Part shown: in pieces, positions 15,421 through 22,631 of the stretch
Layout of the letters: each line of letters opens with the position of its first letter
Position numbering within the stretch: position 1 is the stretch's first letter
NCBI GenBank assembly: GCA_963764365.1
Contig: CAVXSI010000022.1
Span: 62,001-126,000, forward strand
Direction of reading: 5' to 3'
Length of the DNA: 64,000 bases
From: VRUE01 sp963764365
GTDB taxonomy: Bacteria > Actinomycetota > Thermoleophilia > Solirubrobacterales > 70-9
Notes under the pieces: generated by a model
Told to the model about the DNA's origin: nothing
Seen by the model: only the letters and a program-made list of their open reading frames with translations
Databases searched by the model: none
Made by a program: the position numbers and the translations under genes

Positions 15421-16668
15421 CTATGCGGCTGCGCGAGCTTCGGCCTCTCGACCAAGGACTCGAATCCAGCGATCAGTGTGATCGAAGGAGGGCAGCTCGG
15501 GCAAGTTGCTCATCAGGGTTCGCCGCACTACCCGCCCGGTCTCGCGAGCCGTACGTAGTTCCTCGTGAATCAGGTCGAGCTTCATGGATCGTGTTTCAAG
15601 GGATCGAATGACTCGAACCTCCTCATTGCGCGTCCAGAGGAAGTGCTGACGCGCGCGCTCTGGTAGCTCGTCGAGCCTCTGAAATCGACAGCAACCGAGG
15701 TCGCAGGCGAATCTTCCCGCTAGGCCGGGGTGCTTCAGGATCAGTTCCGCCTGTCGGGCCGGCAGGGTGATCCTCAGCGGACTCAAATAGATCCTGCGAC
15801 TGCCCTTTGAGCCTTGCTTGGAACGCTCGCTCTGAGTCTTCTTGCGATTTAGGCTTGCCAGATTGGACGCCTCAGCTAGCCCGAGCCCAGAATCGAACGC
15901 TGAAATACCCAGGGCCGCGAGGACCACCCCGAACGCGCCGACTCTGGATGCGACGACTGGGAGCCCCGCTTCCTCGAAGGCCTCCAACAGCTTCACATAC
16001 CGAAGCAGCTTCTCAACACTGTCCTTCATTGCGTTTAAGACCAGAGGCTGAACGTAAACACCGTCGACCGGCAGATCCATCAAGGCGTCAATAAGCGCAT
16101 CGGGATCGTCAGTCGCAGCTCGTCCCGGCGCAACCTGTGCGAGCAAGGGGCGTGGCTCGACATCTCCACTTCCATTTGCGTCGCAGGTTGCCTGCCATAG
16201 CCTTTGACTCGCCGTGATCCAGAGTTCCCGGTCTTGGTCGTGTAGCGGCCAGGCCGGGGAGATATACGCCGCGCAGCCCTTTTCCTGCTCGAATTCGAGC
16301 ACCTTTTGAGCAAGCTCGGCGACATCGACTTGAGCGACTCCTTCTCCAGTGATTCGCTCGGTTGGCGTATAGGGAAGCGCGGAGAACATCCCCGTTTCAA
16401 GGAATGCCTCACCGGTAAAACGAAGCGTCTGGGGCTCGATCAGAATCGGGACCGAGCCATCCCCAAGGCGTCGCAGAATTGGCGGATCTTCAGCCGCATA
16501 GGTGGCCTCGACAATGGAACCACGGAGTTGGACGCCTTCATCAAAGAGGGTGCTCGGGGCAAGGGTCTCCTCAAGGACTCTGCCGGCGTGTCTGGAGATT
16601 CGCGGCAAGTAGCTCGCGTCTTGCAGGAACGCTGGCACGGTCTTTAGGGCGTTCAGAGCATCGTCCAT
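15421..16668 (-). CDS. Unrecognised protein co-oriented with the RT
   Basis: 415 residues, not recognised. Start chosen at ATG 16668 (MDDALNALKTVPAFL), because a longer in-frame reading to 16830 would cross the divergent antitoxin gene. No signal peptide or membrane segment. The middle (about 225-315) looks like alternating strands and helices of a barrel: DGVYVQPLVLNA, GLPVVASRVGAFGVVLAALG, FDSGLG. A later basic linker (NRKKTQSERSKQGSKGSR) is followed by a Cys-rich CDLGCC and a helical C-terminus. A TIM-barrel-like enzyme, perhaps nucleic-acid directed, is only a guess. It lies upstream of the RT on the same strand with a 92-bp gap, so it is probably co-transcribed and part of the same system. 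Confidence 0.6.
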   Translation of the reverse strand: MDDALNALKTVPAFLQDASYLPRISRHAGRVLEETLAPSTLFDEGVQLRGSIVEATYAAEDPPILRRLGDGSVPILIEPQTLRFTGEAFLETGMFSALPYTPTERITGEGVAQVDVAELAQKVLEFEQEKGCAAYISPAWPLHDQDRELWITASQRLWQATCDANGSGDVEPRPLLAQVAPGRAATDDPDALIDALMDLPVDGVYVQPLVLNAMKDSVEKLLRYVKLLEAFEEAGLPVVASRVGAFGVVLAALGISAFDSGLGLAEASNLASLNRKKTQSERSKQGSKGSRRIYLSPLRITLPARQAELILKHPGLAGRFACDLGCCRFQRLDELPERARQHFLWTRNEEVRVIRSLETRSMKLDLIHEELRTARETGRVVRRTLMSNLPELPSFDHTDRWIRVLGREAEARAAA

Positions 16669-16713
16669 TGGATCTGACAGAATAGGGGGCAGATCGGACG
16701 ACAAAAGGGGGAC

Positions 16714-17052
16714 ATGTTGCAGGACCTTGCTGAGAGACTTGAGACCGCTAGCGAAGGGGTGAGCTTTGACCAGTCCGACCTCGCCCGCGTTCTCGAAACC
16801 ACGCCTAGAACGGTCTCTCGCTGGCTTCATCGAGAGACGGCTCCGCGACCCGAGGTCCGCGAACGTCTTCTGGAGGTTCTCTACGTCTTCAATCGGCTGT
16901 CCAAGGTTCTACGCCCAGAGGCTGCCCGCGACTGGCTGCTCGCTCCGAATGAGATGCTCGATCACAGCAAGCCGATCGAGCTACTCGCAGCAGGGGAATA
17001 CCGTCGAGTCCTCGGGGCAGTTGAGGCACTGGCCGAGGGCGTCTTCGTCTAA
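16714..17052 (+). CDS. Xre/MbcA/ParS-type antitoxin (DUF2384)
   Basis: 112 residues. An N-terminal helix-turn-helix (SDLARVLETTPRTVSRWLHRE, outlined, about 20-40) is followed by the DUF2384 toxin-binding domain: RLSKVLRPEAARDWLLAPNEMLD and PIELLAAGEYRRVLGAVEAL. This is the antitoxin of RES-domain toxins; it represses its own promoter and blocks the toxin active site. It sits 19 bp before the RES gene and 45 bp from the divergent RT-partner gene, so its DNA-binding domain could also regulate that operon. A G-rich ribosome-binding site (AAAAGGGGG) precedes the ATG. Confidence 0.85.
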   Translation: MLQDLAERLETASEGVSFDQSDLARVLETTPRTVSRWLHRETAPRPEVRERLLEVLYVFNRLSKVLRPEAARDWLLAPNEMLDHSKPIELLAAGEYRRVLGAVEALAEGVFV

Positions 17053-17071
17053 AAGGGCGACCTTCTCTCCC

Positions 17072-17605
17072 GTGGCGCACGGCCACATAACCACGGCCAT
17101 CGATGGCCTGCCTGAGACGGCAATCTCAGGCCATGCGTTCCGGCATCAGGCCGTCGCATGGAGCTACTCACAACCAGGAGCAGGTGCCCGTACCGTCGGC
17201 GGTCGGTGGAATCCTCCAAACAGCTTCGCAACTCTTTACTTAGGCCTTTCAGTCAAGGCCGTAGAGGCTGAGTTTCATCGACTCGCCCAGCGCAGCGGTC
17301 GAGACCCAGCCGACTTCTTACCCCGTCATCTCCTCGAGTACGAGATTGAGCTAGGCGCAATCCTCGACCTGACTGAAGCCAAAGCCCGGGACGCCCTCGG
17401 TCTGACGGACGAGCAACTTCGCTTTAACAACCCTGAGGTTTGTCAGCGGATCGGCGAGGCAGCTCACCATCTCGGCCGCGAGGGGGTGCGGGCTCCATCG
17501 GCTACGGGCACCGGCCATGTCGTAGCCGTGTTCGTTGAGCGCCTACTCCCTACTTCGCGACTCGACTTGGTCTCGACCACCGTTTGGGAATCAACGCCGG
17601 AATAG
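17072..17605 (+). CDS. RES-domain toxin
   Basis: 177 residues from GTG 17072. RES toxins degrade NAD+ (or ADP-ribosylate targets) and stop growth. Seen: the RES arginine in GGRWNPPNSFATLYLGL, the conserved acidic region KAVEAEFHRLAQ, and the late TGHVVAVFVERLLP segment. It directly follows the DUF2384 antitoxin (19 bp), the canonical MbcTA/RES-Xre order. A longer frame starting at 16766 overlaps the antitoxin in another frame and is rejected. No ribosome-binding site better than CTTCTC is seen before the GTG, so an alternative start a few codons away is possible. Confidence 0.8.
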   Translation: MAHGHITTAIDGLPETAISGHAFRHQAVAWSYSQPGAGARTVGGRWNPPNSFATLYLGLSVKAVEAEFHRLAQRSGRDPADFLPRHLLEYEIELGAILDLTEAKARDALGLTDEQLRFNNPEVCQRIGEAAHHLGREGVRAPSATGTGHVVAVFVERLLPTSRLDLVSTTVWESTPE

Positions 17606-17640
17606 ACCTGGGATCAGCAAGGTTGGACGGTGGCTGAGCA

Positions 17641-17877
17641 TCAGCTATCGAACTTGCTGGCGAGCTTCGTGAGGTCGACCATCGAAGCGTCGAGACCGGT
17701 AGCGATTGCCTTGACCGTTGCCCAGGTCGGGTTGGAGTGGCCGCGTTCGATCATTGAGAGGTGGCCGACGGTGACGCCTGCGGCGTGGGCTAGGGCTTCT
17801 TGGGTCATGCCGCGCTCGTTGCGCAGCTGGCGGATTGCCTTGCCGAGGGCGGGCTGGGGTTGGTCTGAGCGGCGCAT
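17641..17877 (-). CDS. XRE-family helix-turn-helix regulator
   Basis: 78 residues. A compact Cro/C1-type domain fills almost the whole protein: ALGKAIRQLRNERGMTQEAL, then AAGVTVGHLSMIERGHSNPTW, then ATVKAIATGLD. The start is ATG 17877 (MRRSDQ); an in-frame ATG at 17895 adds six residues. It is transcribed away from the integration genes. The shared intergenic region holds a dyad TAGCG-N7-CGCTA placed across the opposing promoter, making this the likely master repressor of the downstream excisionase/integrase block, as in many integrative elements. Confidence 0.85.
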   Translation of the reverse strand: MRRSDQPQPALGKAIRQLRNERGMTQEALAHAAGVTVGHLSMIERGHSNPTWATVKAIATGLDASMVDLTKLASKFDS

Positions 17878-17927
17878 CCTCGGGCACCATCTCAAACGCG
17901 GGCGTCTCGATCCATCTGTCGCAGCAC

Positions 17928-17956
17928 TTGTGTTTTAGCGGAAGTTGCGCTAGGCT
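17928..17956 (+). promoter_or_regulatory. Promoter with XRE-type operator
   Basis: -35 TTGTGT (17928-17933), 17-bp spacer, -10 TAGGCT (17951-17956), directing transcription into the gene at 18030. The spacer contains TAGCGGAAGTTGCGCTA (17936-17952), symmetric at all but three central positions, as expected for a dimeric Cro-like repressor. Downstream, 17977-18005 can form a GCCCCCG/CGGGGGC leader hairpin. Confidence 0.6.
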
Positions 17957-18029
17957 CGCTGCTCTGACAAGAAAGTGCCCCCGCGCTGGTGGAACAGCCG
18001 GGGGCGTGGCACAGGAAGGAGTGCTTCCC

Positions 18030-18329
18030 ATGCAAGACCAGCGTAGTGAGGCAGGCGACCATGAGGTCCCGCCGACCGAAGCTCAGGACATCCGCGATCA
18101 GGGCGTCATCCTGATCCACGTCCTCACGCGGCACCCGACGCTGCTGATGGTCCCCGAGCTGGTTCGGGAGATCACCAGCGGCTCTGAGGACTTCGGGGAG
18201 GGAGACGCCGTCGAGAGGGCGATACGCGACCTGACCGGCTACGGGCTGCTGCGTTGCCCCGGCGGGATCGTGATGCCCTCTCCGGCGGCCCTGCGGTTCC
18301 TGAAGATCATCTACGAGGGGAACTGCTGA
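18030..18329 (+). CDS. Small protein, possible winged helix
   Basis: 99 residues starting at ATG 18030, behind AGGAAGGAG. Not recognised as a named family. The sequence pattern (ILIHVLTRHPTLLMVPELVREI, then AVERAIRDLTGYGLLRC, then PSPAALRFLKII) reads as a winged helix: two helices, a recognition helix and a small wing. It is the first gene behind the XRE-controlled promoter in the integration module, so a regulatory or recombination-directionality role is plausible. There is a 408-bp non-coding gap before the excisionase-like gene. Confidence 0.65.
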   Translation: MQDQRSEAGDHEVPPTEAQDIRDQGVILIHVLTRHPTLLMVPELVREITSGSEDFGEGDAVERAIRDLTGYGLLRCPGGIVMPSPAALRFLKIIYEGNC

Positions 18330-18737
18330 GGCGTGCGGGGGGACTTCGGCGGGTCGGGCGCTTCGCAGGGACCGGCCGGGGTCGTGGTTGCAGGCACACC
18401 CCCGCCGGGTTGCTCGGGCCCGCCGGAATCTTTCCGCTCAAAGATTCCAAGTCCTCAGCCACAGAGCAAGAGCAGGAAGCTCGAACCCCGGGAGCCATCC
18501 AAGCGAAGCAGCCAGAAGTCCGACGAGACGACCCCTCTACCCGAAGCTCCTTCGCCAGCCTCCCAGCGCTTCGCCCAGCACCGACCCCGACCCCCCGACA
18601 CACTATGAACTGGGTTCCCAAGCGCTCCCAGCAACACCGACAGCAGCACCCCCCTCACGCACTATCACCCGAGCGGGTGTTCGATTCTGGACGGATGTTG
18701 GCGGGGCAGTTGGCCGCTTTCGCGGACAAAGAATCCG
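18330..18737. other. Gene-free stretch within island 2
   Basis: No convincing gene: the open frames here are Pro/Ser/Arg-rich and lack ribosome-binding sites. The only structure noticed is CACCCGAGCGGGTG (18666-18679), a 6+6 dyad 59 bp before the excisionase-like start; a similar dyad, CACCCGCTCGGGTG, lies inside that gene (19019-19032). It could be an operator or excisionase site. Confidence 0.4.
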
Positions 18738-19127
18738 ATGGCATCGAAACGCATTGCGCTCGACGCGCCGACCATCGAGGCGATTGCCCGCCGCGTGGTC
18801 GAGCTGCTGGAACGCCGCGGGCTGCAACAACGGGAGCTGGTCGACGCGACCGAGCTTGCCCGCCGGTTCGGGATCGAGCGCTCCTGGGTCTACTCCCACG
18901 CCATCGAGCTTGGCGCGGTCAAGCTCGGCGAGGGGCCGAAGCCACGGCTTCGGTTCGACCCTGAGATCGCGGCGCGGGTGCTGCGCAGGGTTGGCGATGG
19001 ATCGACGGCTGACCCGCCCACCCGCTCGGGTGAGCGGGCGGGTCAGCCGCTGCGGGGTCGACGGTCGGAGGTTCGGCTGCTGCCCATTCACCAGCCGGGG
19101 GAGAACATGCCGCCCCCGGCGGCTTGA
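18738..19127 (+). CDS. Excisionase-like helix-turn-helix protein
   Basis: 129 residues. The first 75 form a compact MerR/excisionase-type DNA-binding domain: IEAIARRVVELLERRG, then VDATELARRFGIERSWVYSHA, a recognition helix, and the wing-like KLGEGPKPRLRFDPEIAARVL. The C-terminal 45 residues are Pro/Arg/Gly-rich and probably disordered; they are encoded by a GC-rich inverted repeat (about 19011-19042). Gene order directly before the integrase (7-bp gap) is typical for the recombination directionality factor. No clear Shine-Dalgarno is visible. Confidence 0.7.
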   Translation: MASKRIALDAPTIEAIARRVVELLERRGLQQRELVDATELARRFGIERSWVYSHAIELGAVKLGEGPKPRLRFDPEIAARVLRRVGDGSTADPPTRSGERAGQPLRGRRSEVRLLPIHQPGENMPPPAA

Positions 19128-19134
19128 GGGATAG

Positions 19135-20367
19135 ATGCCACGCAAAGCAACGGGACAGGTGATCGAGCCGAGCGACGGGCGGTCGTGGGCGATCCGCTTC
19201 CGCGCCTACGGCAAGCGGCGCTACGTGTCGCTCGGCACGGCGGAGGAGGGCTGGAGCCGCAAGCGGGCCGAGGCCGAGCTGCGGCACGTCCTCGCCGACG
19301 TGGAGCGGGGCATCTGGCGACCCTACGAGCCCGCCCAGGCCCCGCAGACGGCCGAAGCGCCGACCTTCCATGAGTTCGCCTCGGAGTGGCTTGAGAACCG
19401 CGAGCCGGAGCTGCGGTCTAAGACGGTCAAGAGCTACCGCTGGCTGCTCTGCGGCCACCTCCTCCCCCACTTCGCCCGGATGCACCTCGACCAGATCGGC
19501 GCCGAGGACGTGGACCGCTACAAGGCAGCAAAGCTACGCGAGGCCGCGCTCGGGCCGAACCAGATCAACAAGTCGATCGGACTGCTGGCGATGATCCTCG
19601 ACGCCGCCGGCGACTACGGGCACGTCGATCCGGCGCGGAACCCGGCGCGCGGGCGCAGGCGGCGCGTCAAGCGGACGACGCCGAGCCGCCCGACCATCGA
19701 GCCGGAGCAGCTGCCGTCGCTGCTAGACGCCGCCCGCAAGCTGCGCCCGGTCCTGGCGACGATGGCCGGGGCGGGGTTGCGGAACGGGGAGGTCTGCGCG
19801 CTCGACTGGCCCGACCTCGACGCCGCCAGCGGAACGCTGAGCGTGGCCGCGTCGAAGACCGATGCCGGAGTCCGCCAGGTCGATCTACCAGAAGCGCTGC
19901 GGGCAGAACTGGCGGCGCACAAGGCGCGGACCCGCCGCCGTGACGGCCCGATCTTCCCGAACCGCAACGGGCAGCGGCAGAGCGTCAGCAACGTCGAGCG
20001 GCGGATGAAGACGGCGATCCGGCGCGCCAACGTGCGGCTCGACCGGCTCGGCATCCGGCCGATAGACGAGGCCGCCACGCCGCACTCGCTGCGCCGCCTC
20101 TACGCCAGCCTGCGCTTTGCCCTGGGCGACGATCCGGTGTACGTGGCGGCCCAGCTCGGGCACACCGAGCCGGGGTTCTCGATGAAGGTCTACGCTAGTG
20201 CTGTGCGTCGCCGCGAGCGGTTGATCGGCGCGGCGCTCCGCGAGTTCGATGCAGCTCTCGATTGGGCAGCAATGGGCAGCGGAGAGCCGGTTTCGGTCGA
20301 ATCAGAGCCGAGTGCGAGCGACGGGCAATCGCCGGAAACGGCTCAGCAGAGCCTTTTCTCGGCATAG
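19135..20367 (+). CDS. Site-specific tyrosine integrase of island 2
   Basis: 410 residues, a full-length phage-type integrase. N-terminal arm-binding region with SDGRSWAIRFRAYGKRRYVSLG (outlined), central core-binding domain (about 75-175), and catalytic domain with Arg in GAGLRNGEVCALDW, H-x-x-R in PHSLRRLYASLR, LGHTEPGFSMKVYASAV with the late His and Tyr nucleophile. All catalytic residues are present. The stop codon TAG (20365-20367) directly abuts base 1 of tRNA-Arg, so integration places the tRNA immediately downstream of the integrase. This fits recombination within the 5' half of the tRNA gene. Confidence 0.9.
   Translation: MPRKATGQVIEPSDGRSWAIRFRAYGKRRYVSLGTAEEGWSRKRAEAELRHVLADVERGIWRPYEPAQAPQTAEAPTFHEFASEWLENREPELRSKTVKSYRWLLCGHLLPHFARMHLDQIGAEDVDRYKAAKLREAALGPNQINKSIGLLAMILDAAGDYGHVDPARNPARGRRRRVKRTTPSRPTIEPEQLPSLLDAARKLRPVLATMAGAGLRNGEVCALDWPDLDAASGTLSVAASKTDAGVRQVDLPEALRAELAAHKARTRRRDGPIFPNRNGQRQSVSNVERRMKTAIRRANVRLDRLGIRPIDEAATPHSLRRLYASLRFALGDDPVYVAAQLGHTEPGFSMKVYASAVRRRERLIGAALREFDAALDWAAMGSGEPVSVESEPSASDGQSPETAQQSLFSA
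20262..20280. promoter_or_regulatory. Putative integrase arm-type sites, island 2 right end
   Basis: Direct pair TTGGGCAGC and ATGGGCAGC about 90 bp before the att site, inside the integrase 3' end. Matches the octamers at 9664-9680 and 13692-13720. Confidence 0.35.
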
Positions 20368-20441
<74 letters not shown>

Positions 20442-20473
20442 CTCCTTCTCGCCCGCTCGGGGAGACCCCTCGA

Positions 20474-21040
20474 TCAGCCGCGATCCGGCCGCTCGGGGTA
20501 CAGCTCGTCGATCGTGACGAGGGCGCGGTAGGGCGCTTCGGCGGCGGCTTCGATGCGATCGCCGCCGCCGGCGAGGCGGTCGACTACCGCGACTACCCCA
20601 GCCACCTCTAAGCCCTGCTCGCGGATCCGTTCGATTGCCTTCACGGTCGAGCCGCCGGTGGTGACGGTGTCCTCGACGACGAGGCAGCGGGCGCCCTCCT
20701 CCACGGGGCCCTCGACCCAGCGCTGGAGGCCGTGCTGCTTGCGCTCGCCACGAACGAAGAAGCCGACCAGGCCGTCGCCGGCCGGGGCGGCGAGAGCTGC
20801 GCACGAGGGCGGGATCGCCGCCGTCGCCGGACCGCCGACGGCGCTCGCGCCGGCCTCGACCGCCGCCGCCGCGATCAGCTCTCCGGCGGCGCGGAAGCCG
20901 GCGGGGCGCAGCAGCGCGCGGCGGGCGTCGACGTAGTACTGCGCGGTCGACCCGCTCGCCAACGTCACCTCGCCGATCACCAGCGAGTGCTCGCGCAGCT
21001 CGGCCAGCAGCGCTTGCCTGGCAGCGCCTAGATCTGACAT
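20474..21040 (-). CDS. pyrE: Orotate phosphoribosyltransferase
   Basis: 188 residues. Converts orotate and PRPP to OMP in pyrimidine synthesis. Seen: substrate strand GEVTLASGSTAQYYVDARR (about 23-41; here G-S-T replaces the more usual G-x-x-S), the flexible loop FVRGERKQHGLQRWVEG (about 95-111), and the PRPP motif VVEDTVTTGGST (121-132). Length is normal. The start ATG 21040 agrees with the family. It lies immediately on the chromosomal side of the tRNA-Arg island, in the opposite direction, so the island has not displaced it. Confidence 0.9.
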   Translation of the reverse strand: MSDLGAARQALLAELREHSLVIGEVTLASGSTAQYYVDARRALLRPAGFRAAGELIAAAAVEAGASAVGGPATAAIPPSCAALAAPAGDGLVGFFVRGERKQHGLQRWVEGPVEEGARCLVVEDTVTTGGSTVKAIERIREQGLEVAGVVAVVDRLAGGGDRIEAAAEAPYRALVTIDELYPERPDRG

Positions 21041-21161
21041 GACGCCACCGTCCGGGCACCTGGTTGAGCGTGTGTGACCAAGCAGGTCAAGGACGCGGGG
21101 AGCGTGGAGTGCCCTGCACGCGAGCGACCGAGGACGCAGATATGCGCAGTGTCATACACGC

Positions 21162-22151
21162 TCAGAAGACGAAGATCGGCTCGCCGTAGTGCAGCTGGTC
21201 GTAGATGCGAGGCTGGTCGGCGATGTAGGTGCGGATGCAGCCGTGGCTGGCGGCGTAGTCGGGCACTTCGGCGTAGCCGTGGACGGCGTAGCCGTTGTGC
21301 CAGTAGAACGAGTAGTACATGCCCTCCGAGTTGTAGCCCGGTTCGCGCCGGTAGAAACCGTACTCGCCGGTCACCGTCGGGGTCGAGGGCTTGCCGGTGG
21401 AGACGGGGTAGATCGCGAACGGGCGGCCGCCCTTGGCGAGCACCAGCACCTGCTTGGAGAGCGGCGCCTCGGCGTGCTCGCCGGCGTCGGGATGCACCAC
21501 GTGGTAGCCGCCCCTGCCGCCGAAGACCTGCTTGACGACGCCCGCGCCGGCGTGCTCGTTGCGCGACATCCCGTTGACTTTGCGGTAGGCGAGCACCTCG
21601 CGCGCGGTGCGCCCGTCGAAGCAGTGGCCACCGCCGGAGACGTAGCCCATCTTCGCCAGCGCCGCTTTGAAGCCCTTGACGACGCGGTCGCACTGTCCCC
21701 GGTGCAGCGAGGGGAAGCTGACCCGCCAGCTCTTGCGCACGGTGCTGTCGCCGCGCAGGCCGGGACTCGCCGGCAGGCGGGCGGCCACCGCGTACCTGCC
21801 GTCCTCGCGCACGACGATCGAGGCGCTGAAGGCGCCGGCCCCGCCCGCGCCCTGGCCGACCGCGACCTTGCGGCTGAGCAGCCTGTGGCCGTTCAGGTAG
21901 AAGGTGACCTCGACCCGCTGCCCGGGCGCGAACGGCTCGACCGTTCCGGTCACCGGCACGGTGCTGTAGATCGCGGCGCGCCCCTTGCGCAGGTGCCCGA
22001 CCCGGATCGTCACGACCCCCTGTTCCGGCCCCTGCGGCTTCGCCGCTTCCTTCTGCGAGCCGCCCGGCGGCTTCGCGGACGCCGCCGAGGCCGCGGCAGG
22101 CAGCGCCAACAGAGCAACGACGACCAGCGCGCGGGCGAGGTGGCGAGTCAT
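21162..22151 (-). CDS. L,D-transpeptidase (YkuD domain)
   Basis: 329 residues, secreted cell-wall enzyme that makes 3-3 peptidoglycan cross-links or links proteins to peptidoglycan. Seen: signal peptide (ALVVVALLALPAAASAASA), an Ig-like beta region (about 45-125), a peptidoglycan-binding-like helical module with the typical GYVSGGGHCFDGRTAREVL (outlined), and a C-terminal YkuD domain with VHGYAEVP and the catalytic ASHGCIRTY. The start is ATG 22151; an in-frame extension to 22241 would cover the promoter region and is rejected. Upstream on the minus strand TTGACT with a 17-base spacer precedes a weak -10 box. Confidence 0.88.
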   Translation of the reverse strand: MTRHLARALVVVALLALPAAASAASAKPPGGSQKEAAKPQGPEQGVVTIRVGHLRKGRAAIYSTVPVTGTVEPFAPGQRVEVTFYLNGHRLLSRKVAVGQGAGGAGAFSASIVVREDGRYAVAARLPASPGLRGDSTVRKSWRVSFPSLHRGQCDRVVKGFKAALAKMGYVSGGGHCFDGRTAREVLAYRKVNGMSRNEHAGAGVVKQVFGGRGGYHVVHPDAGEHAEAPLSKQVLVLAKGGRPFAIYPVSTGKPSTPTVTGEYGFYRREPGYNSEGMYYSFYWHNGYAVHGYAEVPDYAASHGCIRTYIADQPRIYDQLHYGEPIFVF

Positions 22152-22282
22152 GGGCTGGGGATTCTTGCGGATGCCCCGGCCGGCCGGTATGTGAGGACCC
22201 CATGACAGAACAGTCAATTGTCTGTAAAAAGAGTGAAACATGGCTTGAAATGGCGGATTTCGAGGCTAGGGTCGGCGACAGC

Positions 22283-22371
22283 GGAGGGTGAAGCCGATAG
22301 GTGTCGGCGAACGCCTGACAAGCGTGAGTTCGGACAGGTCTCCGGACAGGGTTCGAGTCCCTCGCCCTCCG
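22283..22371 (+). tRNA. Class II tRNA with 8/4 architecture, anticodon GAC (allo-tRNA type)
   Basis: Folded by hand. Acceptor stem of 8 bp (GGAGGGTG with CGCCCTCC), 2-base connector, D stem of 6 bp with a 4-base loop (GCCGAT-AGGT-GTCGGC), anticodon stem of 4 pairs plus an A-G mismatch with loop CTGACAA (anticodon GAC at 22317-22319), long variable arm (TTCGGA/TCCGGA), and T arm of only 4 bp around TTCGAGT. The discriminator is G, as in serine and selenocysteine tRNAs; no CCA is encoded. The 8-bp acceptor, 4-bp T stem, 6-bp/4-nt D arm and long variable arm together match the published allo-tRNAs, not normal tRNA-Val or tRNA-Ser. If charged with serine, it would read valine GUC codons. Expression is unproven. 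Confidence 0.75.
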
Positions 22372-22585
22372 CTGTGTCGTCTGATAGCGCGACGGTCGGG
22401 TTGAGGTGCAATGTCAAGCGGCCTGCGGAGCGACGTCCGCCAAGCGACCCAGCCGCCGCGCATCAGCGAAACGATGTCTAGTAATGTATTGTCTTAACTG
22501 GTGGTTGTCCGGTGGCCGGGGGAGTCCCTGATACCCTGATCTTGCTTGTCAGGCGTTTGGGGATTATTCCCCTTCACCCGGATTC
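22372..22585. other. Gene-free stretch between unusual tRNA and terminator, with antisense copy of the anticodon arm
   Basis: No credible gene. The 14 bases at 22544-22557 (GCTTGTCAGGCGTT) are the exact complement of the tRNA anticodon arm (22310-22323). On the minus strand GGGTGAA precedes that segment at nearly the tRNA spacing, followed by a short stem GGGGA/TCCCC, so it may be a decayed inverted tRNA copy. The plus-strand transcript would carry both complementary segments. Confidence 0.45.
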
Positions 22586-22611
22586 GGCCCGCTCGCGCGG
22601 GCCGTTTCTTT
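22586..22611 (+). terminator. Intrinsic terminator (plus strand)
   Basis: Stem GGCCCGC (22586-22592)/GCGGGCC (22597-22603) with a 4-base loop, followed by GTTTCTTT. It faces plus-strand transcripts, the only candidate being one containing the tRNA at 22283. The next gene (CPBP protease) is on the other strand. Confidence 0.6.
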
Positions 22612-22631
22612 GCCCGGTCCCGTGGGCCTCG

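Noticed and set aside
16714..16830. Longer start of the RT-partner gene (16830)
   Set aside because: It would overlap the divergent DUF2384 antitoxin by 117 bp; the Met at 16668 leaves a sensible 45-bp intergenic region.
18333..18608. 91-codon plus-strand open frame in island 2
   Set aside because: Pro/Ser-rich, no ribosome-binding site or -10 box, no family-like pattern; treated as a gene-free gap.
22149..22241. N-terminal extension of the L,D-transpeptidase to 22241
   Set aside because: The signal peptide begins at the internal ATG 22151, and the extension covers promoter-like sequence.
22218..22481. 87-codon plus-strand open frame over the unusual tRNA
   Set aside because: It covers the tRNA structure and has no initiation signals; the RNA fold is the better explanation.
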